Source: Candidatus Litorirhabdus singularis (GTDB taxonomy: Bacteria; Pseudomonadota; Gammaproteobacteria; Pseudomonadales; Halieaceae). Taken from it: a stretch of 64,000 nucleotides of DNA. The stretch spans positions 124,001 through 188,000 of the forward strand of contig NZ_SHNN01000004.1 of the NCBI RefSeq assembly GCF_026262625.1, written 5' to 3'. How positions within the stretch are numbered: the first letter of the stretch is position 1; each line of letters begins with the position of its first letter. Of the stretch, positions 20,243 through 29,769 are shown one piece after another. A model generated the notes under the pieces. That model ran no database searches and was not told where the DNA came from. It saw only the letters and a program-made list of their open reading frames with translations. The translations under genes were made by a program, and so were the position numbers.

Positions 20243-21118
20243 ATGAATACCAAAAGTTTGGTGGCAGTTTTGTTGGCCGTATTCGGCCTGGTCTTAATCA
20301 GCAATTCGCTGTTTATCATCAAAGAAACCGAGCGTGCAGTTATGCTGCGGTTTGGTGAGGTTGTGCGTCCGGATATAGAGCCGGGCCTGCATGTCAAAAT
20401 CCCGTTCGTTAACAGTGTGCGGGTCTTTGATGGTCGGGTTCTCACCGTTGACGCGCGCCCGGAGCGTTATCTGACGTTAGAGAAGAAGGCCGTAGTGGTC
20501 GATTCTTTTGCGAAATGGAAGGTGTCTGATGTTGCCAAGTACTACACGGCAACCAGTGGCGACGAGAACCGCGCTCAGGCGCTGCTCGCTCAGCGTATTA
20601 ACAATGGTCTGCGAAACGAAGTGGCCGTGCGTACCTTGCACGAAGTCGTCTCCGGCCAGCGTGATGAGCTAATGCTGAGTCTAACCAATTCGTTGAACGA
20701 AGTGGCGAATGCAGAGCTTGGCGTAGAAGTAGTAGACGTTCGGGTCAAGCAGATCGATCTGCCGCCAGCGGTCTCCGAGTCGGTGTTTCTGCGAATGAAT
20801 GCGGAGCGGGAGAAGGAAGCGCGTGAACTGCGCTCTCAGGGTAGCGAGCTTGCTGAGGGTATTCGAGCCTCTGCGGATCGCGAGGTAACCATCCTCAAGG
20901 CGGGAGCCTACCGTGACGCGGAACTGATTCGCGGTGACGGTGATGCGGAAGCAGCGTCCATCTACTCAACGGCCTTCAATCAGGACAGCGAATTTTATAG
21001 CTTCACGCGCAGTTTGCGGGCTTACCAGGACGCATTTCGCTCTAAGGGCGATATTATTCTGGTTGAGCCTGACAGTGATTTCTTCAAGTATCTGAAAAAT
21101 CCTGGTGGAGCCAACTGA
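20243..21118 (+). CDS. hflC: FtsH protease modulator HflC
   Basis: A 291-residue partner of HflK. An N-terminal signal-anchor helix (SLVAVLLAVFGLVLISNSLF) precedes the SPFH domain (IIKETERAVMLRFGEVV). The helical C-terminal part includes EREKEARELRSQGSELAEG. It begins with no spacer after hflK, as expected for stoichiometric partners. A strong hairpin follows its stop. Confidence 0.98.
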   Translation: MNTKSLVAVLLAVFGLVLISNSLFIIKETERAVMLRFGEVVRPDIEPGLHVKIPFVNSVRVFDGRVLTVDARPERYLTLEKKAVVVDSFAKWKVSDVAKYYTATSGDENRAQALLAQRINNGLRNEVAVRTLHEVVSGQRDELMLSLTNSLNEVANAELGVEVVDVRVKQIDLPPAVSESVFLRMNAEREKEARELRSQGSELAEGIRASADREVTILKAGAYRDAELIRGDGDAEAASIYSTAFNQDSEFYSFTRSLRAYQDAFRSKGDIILVEPDSDFFKYLKNPGGAN

Positions 21119-21133
21119 TTCGAGGCTAATAAG

Positions 21134-21169
21134 CGGGTGATCGCACTGAAAAATCAGTGCAATTACCCG
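21134..21169 (+). other. Strong 16-bp stem-loop after hflC
   Basis: An inverted repeat with 16-nt arms around an AAAA loop: 14 Watson-Crick pairs, one G-T pair and one mismatch. The arms are 21134-21149 and 21154-21169. No T run follows, so it is not a classical terminator; it may protect the 3' end of the hflKC mRNA. Confidence 0.75.
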
Positions 21170-21192
21170 TAGTTCCTGTGATAGAATTCTGC

Positions 21193-21243
21193 AACCGTGA
21201 GGTCCTGCGTTTATAGACGAGCGTTGGGGTCCACGGTTTTTTT
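21193..21243 (+). terminator. Possible Rho-independent terminator between hflC and DUF2065 gene
   Basis: AACCGTG (21193-21199) can pair with CACGGTT (21232-21238), which leads into a run of T to 21243. The 32-nt loop is long, so strength is uncertain. It would separate the hflKC transcript from the DUF2065-hisZ-purA genes. Confidence 0.45.
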
Positions 21244-21278
21244 GTGCGCGCTATCCTCGGGGGGACGCGGTACCGACG

Positions 21279-21470
21279 ATGGACGTCTGGCAACAACTGG
21301 CAGTAGCGGTGGCTATGGTCTTTATTCTGGAAGGGATAATGCCGTTTATTAGCCCCGGTCGCTGGCGTAATCTGGTGAAGGTTATGGCCGAGTTGGATAA
21401 CCGGACAATGCGCGCTATGGGCCTGTTCAGCATGATGCTGGGGCTGGCACTACTATATCTGGTCCACTGA
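21279..21470 (+). CDS. DUF2065 small membrane protein
   Basis: A 63-residue protein with two hydrophobic helices (about 6-26 and 44-62) around a basic loop; MPFISPGRWR is typical of the family. Function unknown. It sits in the conserved slot between hflC and hisZ, which I know from other gammaproteobacteria. Confidence 0.93.
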   Translation: MDVWQQLAVAVAMVFILEGIMPFISPGRWRNLVKVMAELDNRTMRAMGLFSMMLGLALLYLVH

Positions 21471-21513
21471 CCAGGGGTTTCGGGACTTTGCAGCCCAAAG
21501 GGGTTTCGCGAAT

Positions 21514-22653
21514 ATGACGATGTATGACCGTTGGTTATTGCCAGACGGTATTGAGGAAGTACTGCCGTCCTCCGCCGCCAGAGTGGAGGATTTGCGACGC
21601 CAGCTGTTGGACCTTTATCGCAGTTGGGGTTACCAGTTGCTGATTACGCCACTAGTAGAGTTTACCGACTCGCTGCTGAGTGGCCTGGGTACAGACCTTG
21701 ACACCCTGACTTACAAACTGACTGATCAGGTATCCGGTCGCACGATGGGTATCCGTGCCGACATTACCCCTCAGGTGGCGCGGATTGATGCGCACAGCCT
21801 GGGGCAGGAAGGTGTTAGCCGGCTGTGTTATGCCGGCAGTGTACTGCAGACCAGGCCTGGTTCGCTGTTGGGGTCACGGCTACCGATCAAGGTGGGTGCT
21901 GAACTGTATGGTGATAGCAGTCTGGCGGCAGATATCGAAATAATTTCCATGATGCTCGAGACAGTCGCCTGTGCGGGTCTCGGTAGGGTGACACTGGACC
22001 TGGGTCACGTTGGCATTTACCGTTCACTGTTAGCTGACAGCGGCCTCGACAGTGATCAGGAGCAGGCTGTTTTTGATGCACTGCAGCGCAAGTCGTTACC
22101 GGATCTGAAACTGGTGTTGGCGCCGCTGGCAGATGCGGGTCGGCGCCAGCTGATTCTGGAACTGGCGTCCAAGCACGGTGATTTGAGCGTGCTTGAAGAT
22201 GTGCCCTATGCAGCTGCTGCGGTCGCTGAGTTGCATGAAGTTCGCGCGGCCATAGAGCATCGCTATCCGAACGTCGATATCTATTTTGATCTGGGTGAGC
22301 TGCGCGGTTATGACTATCATACCGGCTTGGTGTTTGCCGCTTATGTGCCAGGGTTTGGACAGGCGGTGGCGAATGGTGGCCGCTATGACGATGTTGGTGA
22401 AGTGTATGGCCGTGCGCGGCCAGCAACCGGTTTTAACACGGACCTGAAAGCGCTACTTGACCTGCTGGAGCAGGTGCCTCTGGCTTCCGCGATCAGTGCG
22501 CCCGTTGGCAGTGATGATGCGATGTGGCAGCGGGTTGGCGAACTGCGTGGGGCCGGTGAAATAGTGATCTGTAGTCTATCGGGTGAAGTTGATCCCCGCT
22601 GCGACCGGCAGTTGGTGTGCAGAGAGGGAGATTGGCAAGTTGAAATTCTGTAA
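21514..22653 (+). CDS. hisZ: ATP phosphoribosyltransferase regulatory subunit HisZ
   Basis: A 379-residue class II aminoacyl-tRNA-synthetase-like protein that activates short-form HisG in the first step of histidine synthesis. It keeps the HisRS-like core (LLITPLVEFTDSLL, TYKLTDQVSGRTMGIRADIT) but lacks the anticodon-binding domain and is shorter than HisRS. Placement before purA matches the Pseudomonas order. Two ATGs (21514 and 21520) are possible starts. purA follows 12 bp after its stop. Confidence 0.96.
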   Translation: MTMYDRWLLPDGIEEVLPSSAARVEDLRRQLLDLYRSWGYQLLITPLVEFTDSLLSGLGTDLDTLTYKLTDQVSGRTMGIRADITPQVARIDAHSLGQEGVSRLCYAGSVLQTRPGSLLGSRLPIKVGAELYGDSSLAADIEIISMMLETVACAGLGRVTLDLGHVGIYRSLLADSGLDSDQEQAVFDALQRKSLPDLKLVLAPLADAGRRQLILELASKHGDLSVLEDVPYAAAAVAELHEVRAAIEHRYPNVDIYFDLGELRGYDYHTGLVFAAYVPGFGQAVANGGRYDDVGEVYGRARPATGFNTDLKALLDLLEQVPLASAISAPVGSDDAMWQRVGELRGAGEIVICSLSGEVDPRCDRQLVCREGDWQVEIL

Positions 22654-23961
<1,308 letters not shown>

Positions 23962-23971
23962 GCGTATTGCC

Positions 23972-25879
23972 ATGATACGAGAGGACCGCAGGCGTGAAAT
24001 AGCTGAACCCAGGCTGTCCAGAATTGCTCCCACAAAAGCGTGGAGCCCACTGAAAATAGACTTCTCATACTGCCTGCGACTCCTGTTATGGCTGCTGGCA
24101 CCGCTGTTGCTGGTGCAGGCTGCAACAGCGCCCGCCAGCACATTTACTATAGAATCTTTGGACGAACCGGTGTCTATTGCCGGTGCTTGGCGTTTCCGTA
24201 CCGGTGACAGTATGGCGTGGGCGGCAGAGGACTACGACGATTCCAGCTGGTCTAGTCTGATGGTGCCCAGGGACTGGCGTGCACAGGGCTATGACGACTT
24301 GACAGGCATGGCATGGTATCGCGCCACTTTGCAGTTCGATCTGCGTGATGACGGTACTATCGACCTCAATCACCTCGGCGTTACCATCGGCAAGATTCAT
24401 AGCGCCTACGAGCTTTATGCCGGGGGTATTTTGTTGGGCGGCTCCGGCAAATTACCGCCTAGCCCTGAGATGGTTTATGACCGCCAGCTGATATATCAGA
24501 TACCGCGCGCCGCCATCGGAGAAGATGGCAAGGTGCGTCTGGCATTGAGAGTGTGGCGACATCAGCTGCTTTTCGGCAAGACTTCCGCGGGTGCATACGA
24601 GGGTAATTTCGAAGTAGGTACGGTATTTGATTTGATGCGCTCCAGTGGTTATACACAGCTGGTGTTGCTAGTTTTGTCGGCGTTGTATCTGGGTTTTGGC
24701 AGTTATCACCTGTATCTGTTTCGGCGCAACACCGCGCTGCGGCAGTTCCTCTGGTTTGGGCTATTTACCCTGTGCGTGGGTATTTACGGTTTTATGCAAA
24801 GCCAATGGAAGCACGAGTTCGGGTTGCCCTTTGTGGGCATGAAAAAGCTTGAGTATTTTGTCCTCTACATAATGCCGGCACTGGGCTTACAGATGATCTG
24901 GTCGCTGTTGTCATATGCGCCACCGCGCTGGACGCGCATTTATCAGTTCTCCTTTCTGGGTCTGGGAGGGATTGTGATGCTGGTGCCAGGGTTGGAGATT
25001 GCCTTTATGACTCTGGAAGCCTGGCTGATATGGGTGTTGCCGGGTATCTTCGGCGTTCTTGTTCAGATGCTATGGTATGCCCAGAGCGATGACGAGGAAG
25101 CGCGGGTAGAGGCGCGGACGATGCTGGTTGGGTTGACTATTTTTGCCGCCGCCGTTCTCAACGATATTTTGGTTGAGCAAGGGCTAGTGGAGACGCCTCG
25201 ACTGGCTACGCCAGGCTTCTTTGCGGTAGTGGTTTCCATGGCAATTTCACTCGCTAATCGTTTCACCGGACTGTATGGCAGCTTGGCAACACAGGTTAGC
25301 CAGCGTACCCAGGAGCTACAGGACATGAATGCGCGATTGACCGAAGCTGCGCGGGTAGACATTCTTACCGGGCTGCTCAATCGACGTGGTTTCATGGGAC
25401 GCGCAGAAGAAGAAGTTGTCAGGTCAGAGCGGAACAATCGCGGGTTCATATTAGTGCTCGCCGATATAGATCGGTTCAAGTCTTTCAATGATGACTACGG
25501 CAACGATTGTGGTGATCAGATTCTGCAGCAATCGGCCGATTTGCTGAGTCAGCATCTGCGTCAGGTTGATGTTCTGTCACGCTGGGGGGAGGAAGAATTT
25601 CTGCTGCTGTTGCCGGAGACAGACCTCGACGGTGGTCGGATATTGGCGGAAAAATTGCGCGCTACTGTGCAAAAACACGAGTTTGAATTTGATAATATTA
25701 AGCTGTCGCTAACCATGACGTTTGGTATAGCTGCCTTTGAGTCGGGCATGGAGCTGGGAACTTGCTTGAGACTGGCGGACCGGGCGCTTGATAGCGGTAA
25801 GGTAGCCGGCCGGAACGTGGTAGAGGTAGAGCGCGAGCGCGACTATTCACTGAAGCGGAAGCTACCTGCAAGCACTTGA
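23972..25879 (+). CDS. 7TM-type membrane diguanylate cyclase-like protein with altered GGDEF motif (GEEEF)
   Basis: About 635 residues. A signal-anchor or signal segment (about 28-50) is followed by a periplasmic jelly-roll/DISM-like domain (about 50-220; FRTGDSMAWAAEDYDDSSW). A seven-helix membrane block (about 225-445), a short coiled coil and a C-terminal GGDEF domain (about 465-625) follow. DILTGLLNRRGF, ADIDRFKSFND and an RQVD inhibitory site are normal. The active-site loop reads RWGEEEF at 537-543, so the second Gly of GG[D/E]EF is replaced by Glu. Catalysis may be weakened or lost. The start at 23972 leaves 10 bp after purA. Confidence 0.88.
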   Translation: MIREDRRREIAEPRLSRIAPTKAWSPLKIDFSYCLRLLLWLLAPLLLVQAATAPASTFTIESLDEPVSIAGAWRFRTGDSMAWAAEDYDDSSWSSLMVPRDWRAQGYDDLTGMAWYRATLQFDLRDDGTIDLNHLGVTIGKIHSAYELYAGGILLGGSGKLPPSPEMVYDRQLIYQIPRAAIGEDGKVRLALRVWRHQLLFGKTSAGAYEGNFEVGTVFDLMRSSGYTQLVLLVLSALYLGFGSYHLYLFRRNTALRQFLWFGLFTLCVGIYGFMQSQWKHEFGLPFVGMKKLEYFVLYIMPALGLQMIWSLLSYAPPRWTRIYQFSFLGLGGIVMLVPGLEIAFMTLEAWLIWVLPGIFGVLVQMLWYAQSDDEEARVEARTMLVGLTIFAAAVLNDILVEQGLVETPRLATPGFFAVVVSMAISLANRFTGLYGSLATQVSQRTQELQDMNARLTEAARVDILTGLLNRRGFMGRAEEEVVRSERNNRGFILVLADIDRFKSFNDDYGNDCGDQILQQSADLLSQHLRQVDVLSRWGEEEFLLLLPETDLDGGRILAEKLRATVQKHEFEFDNIKLSLTMTFGIAAFESGMELGTCLRLADRALDSGKVAGRNVVEVERERDYSLKRKLPAST

Positions 25880-25996
25880 GGCGGCGCACCAGAGATTGGC
25901 CGCAAAAGATGGATAATGACACTGGCAGAGCTGGGCTGGCCGACTATAGTTATAGCTGAATGAAGCGATAACACCGTTGGTTACAAGGAAGCAGCC

Positions 25997-26710
25997 ATGG
26001 TCTTTTCAATACGTAAACACCCGGTGGGTGTGACCCAGCATATTGTGCAATCCACCAAGGAACGCAGCGACTGTTTTGGTCGTCCCAGTGATTACGCAGC
26101 CTATCTAAAATACCTGCAACACGCCTCCTGTCGTTTTCAGGTGGCTGTGCATGCCTGGGTGGTTATGCGGAATCACTGCCATTTGCTGCTAACCGCGGCC
26201 ATAGACACGGCGATAGATGCGCTGTTGCGCGACGTACGTAAACAGTATCTGGGTTACTGTCGTAGTCTCTACCCCGACGCCTCCGAGCTGCTGCAAGAGC
26301 ATTACCTGTGTAGTGCAGTGCAGGCGGATGACCATTTTTTGCGTTGCTGTCGCTTCATTGAGGCCAACCCGGTGCGCGCTTCAGTGGTCGCCACGCCAGC
26401 GGATTATAGATGGTCGAGCTACGGTTGCAGTGCGCTGGGTGTTGAGTCGGAGTTGTGGGTGCCTCATAGCCGCTATCGTGCGCTCGGTGCCGATAACCTG
26501 GCGCGCCGTATCGCCTATCGACGTCAGTTTGCCGACATCCTGAAGCCTGAAGAAACGCGCCAGATCCGGGCTTGCCTCTATCAGGGTAAGCCCTATGGCG
26601 CGGCTGGGTTCTGTCAGCGCCTGGCCCCTGCGCTGGAGACTCCAGTGGCGCTGCTGAAGACTCCCATATCGGGTTCCGACTTATCTCTACACCAGGGGAA
26701 GGACCAATGA
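25997..26710 (+). CDS. REP-associated tyrosine transposase-like protein (IS200/Y1 superfamily)
   Basis: A 237-residue protein of the single-copy RAYT family related to IS200/IS605 TnpA. The HUH motif is in VVMRNHCHLLL (usual form MPNHVHLLL). The presumed catalytic Tyr lies in VRKQYLGYCRSLY, and the family ending RFIEANPVRASVVATPADYRWSSY is present. RAYTs process REP palindromes and are usually not flanked by insertion-sequence ends; none are visible here. Its last 4 bp overlap the AraC-type gene, so they are co-translated. Confidence 0.9.
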   Translation: MVFSIRKHPVGVTQHIVQSTKERSDCFGRPSDYAAYLKYLQHASCRFQVAVHAWVVMRNHCHLLLTAAIDTAIDALLRDVRKQYLGYCRSLYPDASELLQEHYLCSAVQADDHFLRCCRFIEANPVRASVVATPADYRWSSYGCSALGVESELWVPHSRYRALGADNLARRIAYRRQFADILKPEETRQIRACLYQGKPYGAAGFCQRLAPALETPVALLKTPISGSDLSLHQGKDQ

Positions 26711-27048
26711 GAAAACGTAAGCCACTGCGCCGGCGGGTACTACGGTTTTTGCTACTGGCCGATCTCGAACGCGTAGATGCTGAGGCCACAGCCAGTCGTA
26801 TGTGTATGAGTAGTAGTACCCTGCGGCGTCGCTTGCGCGCCGAGGGAACCAGTTACCAGGTGCTGCTTGATGCGGTGCGTGTCCATCGCTGCGACAAAGT
26901 GCTGGCGCGGACGTCCCTACCCGGTAAGACACTGGCACTGGAAATGGGTTTTTCAGAGCCAAACAGCTTTTATCGCGCGTTCCATCGCTGGCACGGCAAG
27001 TCGCTAACCCGTTACCGATGCGAGTTGCAGCGCAACGGCGCGCGCTAA
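26707..27048 (+). CDS. Stand-alone AraC-type DNA-binding domain protein
   Basis: Only 113 residues, roughly the size of the two-HTH AraC domain with no sensor domain. The first helix-turn-helix covers VDAEATASRMCMSSSTLRRRLRA. The second includes LALEMGFSEPNSFYRAFHRWHGKSLTRYR, the classic AraC signature. The ATG overlaps the RAYT stop by 4 nt. A basic N-terminus (MRKRKPLRRR) replaces the usual ligand domain. It may regulate the transposase-like gene or nearby loci; there is no direct evidence. Confidence 0.88.
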   Translation: MRKRKPLRRRVLRFLLLADLERVDAEATASRMCMSSSTLRRRLRAEGTSYQVLLDAVRVHRCDKVLARTSLPGKTLALEMGFSEPNSFYRAFHRWHGKSLTRYRCELQRNGAR

Positions 27049-27068
27049 CCCTTTGCCGGACAAGCGGT

Positions 27069-27074
27069 TATAAT
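27069..27074 (+). promoter_or_regulatory. Candidate -10 element upstream of lemA
   Basis: TATAAT lies 29 bp before the lemA ATG, in the 55-bp gap after the AraC-type gene. A transcript starting near 27081 would have a leader of about 22 nt. No good -35 box was identified. Confidence 0.4.
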
Positions 27075-27103
27075 GTTCCAAACGGCGTTGACAGGGGTAT
27101 CTG

Positions 27104-27700
27104 ATGGAAGTTTCGACAATAGTGTTCTGGTTGCTGATATTGATCGCAATTGGCTACGTGATAACTATTTACAATACCCTGGTAACGCTGAAAAATCGTT
27201 ATCAGAATGGGTTTGCGCAGATCGAAGTCCAGCTCAAACGTCGTTATGACTTGATCCCAAATCTGGTAGAGGCGGCCAAGGCCTATATGAGTCATGAGCG
27301 GGAGACTCTGGAGGCGGTTATCAGTGCGCGTAATAACGCTGCGGCGGTGCTGCAAGCGGTTTCAAAAGCCGGCGCAGGTGGTGCGGAAATGCAACAGTTG
27401 GGCGCAGCCGAAACAGCGCTGGGTGGTGCACTGGGTTCGCTTAACGTGACTATGGAAGCGTATCCAGATCTAAAAGCCAGTGAGAATATGCGCCAGTTCA
27501 GTGAAGAACTCACCACCACCGAGAACCGGGTGGCGTTTTCACGGCAAGGCTATAACGATGCTGTAACCGCCTATAATATCTATCGGGAGAGCTTCCCTCC
27601 GGTATTCTTTGCGCCACGTTTTGGCCACCCCACCAGTGCTGAATTGCTTGAATTTGATGATTCTCCACAGATTCAAGCGGCTCCTCAGGTCAGCTTCTGA
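27104..27700 (+). CDS. LemA family protein
   Basis: A 198-residue membrane-anchored helical protein. One N-terminal transmembrane helix (about 5-27) precedes the LemA core: YNTLVTLKNRYQNGFAQIEVQLKRRYDLIPNLVE, abbreviated here as motif YNTL...DLIPNLVE, then coiled helices. The C-terminal tail after about 165 is extended. LemA proteins often neighbour membrane metalloproteases; here an M48 gene follows after 30 bp, so the two are likely co-transcribed. Confidence 0.95.
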   Translation: MEVSTIVFWLLILIAIGYVITIYNTLVTLKNRYQNGFAQIEVQLKRRYDLIPNLVEAAKAYMSHERETLEAVISARNNAAAVLQAVSKAGAGGAEMQQLGAAETALGGALGSLNVTMEAYPDLKASENMRQFSEELTTTENRVAFSRQGYNDAVTAYNIYRESFPPVFFAPRFGHPTSAELLEFDDSPQIQAAPQVSF

Positions 27701-27730
27701 GCCGGACTGTACTCCTAGCGTAACCAGCCG

Positions 27731-29701
27731 GTGGATTTTTATACCGAACAGGACAATGCCCGGCGCAAGACGCGCTGGCTGATACTGCTTTTTATGCTGG
27801 CAGTACTGCTGTTGATTGGAATCACCAATGCGATATTTTCGAGCCTGCTGTTTTTTCTGGGCAGTCCGGACGCCTCGCTGGCAGAGCCTGCGACTTTTTC
27901 GGCCTGGTTGGATGCCTTCAGCTGGGACTCTTTCAGTATTGTCAGTTTAGCCGTGGTCAGTACCGTTTTTCTGGTGGTGATGTTCAAGTGGGCGCAACTG
28001 GCAGCGGGGGGTAAGTCGATTGCCGAGCGACTGGGCGGTCAGCGAATATTGCCCAATACCGCTGACCCCCAGCAGCGTCGCTGCCTGAATGTGGTTGAAG
28101 AAATGGCGCTAGCTGCAGGACTGCCAGTGCCTCCGGTATACCTGTTGGCCAGTGAACGCGGTATTAATGCATTTGCCGCCGGCATTTCTCCCACCGACGC
28201 CGTAATAGGGGTTACCCGGGGCACCATAGAGAATTTTGATCGCAATCAGTTGCAGGGTGTTATTGCCCATGAGTTTAGTCACATACTCAACGGAGATATG
28301 CGGCTGAATATTCGTCTGGCAGCGCTGCTGAAAGGGATAACGTTTATCGGCGACGTCGGTGAAATTCTGGTTCGCGGTGGAATGCATCAGGGACGCAGTT
28401 ACAACAAGAGCAAGAAAATGCCTGCGCCACTGCTGGTCGCAGGACTGGGGTTGTGGGTAATGGGCTGGCTGGGTGGGCTGTTTGCCGGCTTCATCAAAGC
28501 GGCCATTTCGCGGCAGAAGGAGTATCTCGCCGATGCATCCGCGGTGCAGTTTACCCGCGATTCGCAGGGTATAGCGGATGCTCTGAAGTTTATCGGAGGT
28601 TATGTTCCGGGCACTTATGTGATTGCCGGACAGGCGAATGAATTGAGCCATATTTTTTTTGGCCAGATCGCTGATTCGCTGGTACAGGTGTTTGCCACGC
28701 ATCCGCCTTTGGCGGACCGCATTCGGCGTCTGCAACCGGCCTGGGACGGTCAGTATATCGAGTACACTCGCGATCAAGCCTATACCGGAACCGCTGCCGA
28801 TCAGGTGCGGCGCGAGCAGCTTGAGCGCGCCGCGAAGGTGGCATCGACGGCGGCACTGGTGGGTGCTATTGCGGGCGCCGGTGCCGATAGCGCCGTGCTT
28901 GCGGCTGCGGCTGATGCTGACTTTAGTCAAGTGGATACCCATTTGTCGGATTCCATACCAGAGTCACTTGCCGATCAGGCCCATGACCCGCTGGGTGCTC
29001 AGAGCATTGCCTACGCTCTATTGTTGGCGCCGGAGGGGGAGGCGCGTGAGGGCCAGCTTACCTTGCTGCGCGAAACTGGCGTGCGTGGACTGGAACTGAC
29101 AACCAATGAGCTGGCAGGGGCCATCGCAGCATTGCCCGTGCAGCAGCGGTTGCCGTTGTTGGAGCTTAGCCTGCCGGCGCTAAAGTGTATGTCGCCTCCG
29201 CAGTACCGTGTGTTTCGCAAAACCCTGTTGCGGGTTGCTCATAGTGATCGCCAGATAGATCTTTTTGAGTGGTGTGTCTATCAGGTGATACGCCATTATC
29301 TTGACCCGGAGTTTGTGCCCGTAAAAGCCAGTCGGCCACGCTACCGCAGAGTCGCGCAGGTGCGGCAGCCTTTTCGCATGGTGCTGTCTGTGTTGGCCTG
29401 GCACGGGCATGGGGATGCGGGGGAGCGTGATGCGGCCTTTGCTCGTGGTGCTCAGGCTGTTGGGCTAGACAAATTGACGCTATTGCCACTGGAAGAGTGT
29501 GCCGTTGGTGAATTCAGTCAGGCCGTACACAAACTGGCGGACTGCTTTCCGTTACTGAAACCGCGATTGCTTAAGGGTATGGCGGCCTGCGCCAGCCATG
29601 ATGAAAAGCTAACGGCTACTGAAATTGAGTTGTTGGTTAGTGTCGCCGCGGTAATGGATTGTCCGGTACCCGCCAGCGTTAGAATTGAAGCTCTGGCTTG
29701 A
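27731..29701 (+). CDS. M48 family membrane zinc metalloprotease with long C-terminal extension
   Basis: A 656-residue HtpX/M48-like peptidase. Two transmembrane helices occur at about 16-43 and 66-90. The catalytic HEFSH is at 180-184 and the third zinc ligand at Glu264 in RQKEYLADASAV. A hydrophobic stretch follows at about 232-257. HtpX ends near residue 300, so the roughly 330 C-terminal residues are an additional helical domain of unknown role with Cys residues at its end. The start is a GTG at 27731. With LemA it probably forms a membrane quality-control or signalling pair. Confidence 0.92.
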   Translation: MDFYTEQDNARRKTRWLILLFMLAVLLLIGITNAIFSSLLFFLGSPDASLAEPATFSAWLDAFSWDSFSIVSLAVVSTVFLVVMFKWAQLAAGGKSIAERLGGQRILPNTADPQQRRCLNVVEEMALAAGLPVPPVYLLASERGINAFAAGISPTDAVIGVTRGTIENFDRNQLQGVIAHEFSHILNGDMRLNIRLAALLKGITFIGDVGEILVRGGMHQGRSYNKSKKMPAPLLVAGLGLWVMGWLGGLFAGFIKAAISRQKEYLADASAVQFTRDSQGIADALKFIGGYVPGTYVIAGQANELSHIFFGQIADSLVQVFATHPPLADRIRRLQPAWDGQYIEYTRDQAYTGTAADQVRREQLERAAKVASTAALVGAIAGAGADSAVLAAAADADFSQVDTHLSDSIPESLADQAHDPLGAQSIAYALLLAPEGEAREGQLTLLRETGVRGLELTTNELAGAIAALPVQQRLPLLELSLPALKCMSPPQYRVFRKTLLRVAHSDRQIDLFEWCVYQVIRHYLDPEFVPVKASRPRYRRVAQVRQPFRMVLSVLAWHGHGDAGERDAAFARGAQAVGLDKLTLLPLEECAVGEFSQAVHKLADCFPLLKPRLLKGMAACASHDEKLTATEIELLVSVAAVMDCPVPASVRIEALA

Positions 29702-29769
29702 ACCCGGATTATTGATCTTTTAACGTTCCGTATTCTCGCCGACGGGCGACACCACGCAAGGAAACATTT

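Noticed and set aside
25880-25996. REP or insertion-sequence ends flanking the RAYT gene
   Set aside because: No clear palindrome or terminal hairpin was found on either side.
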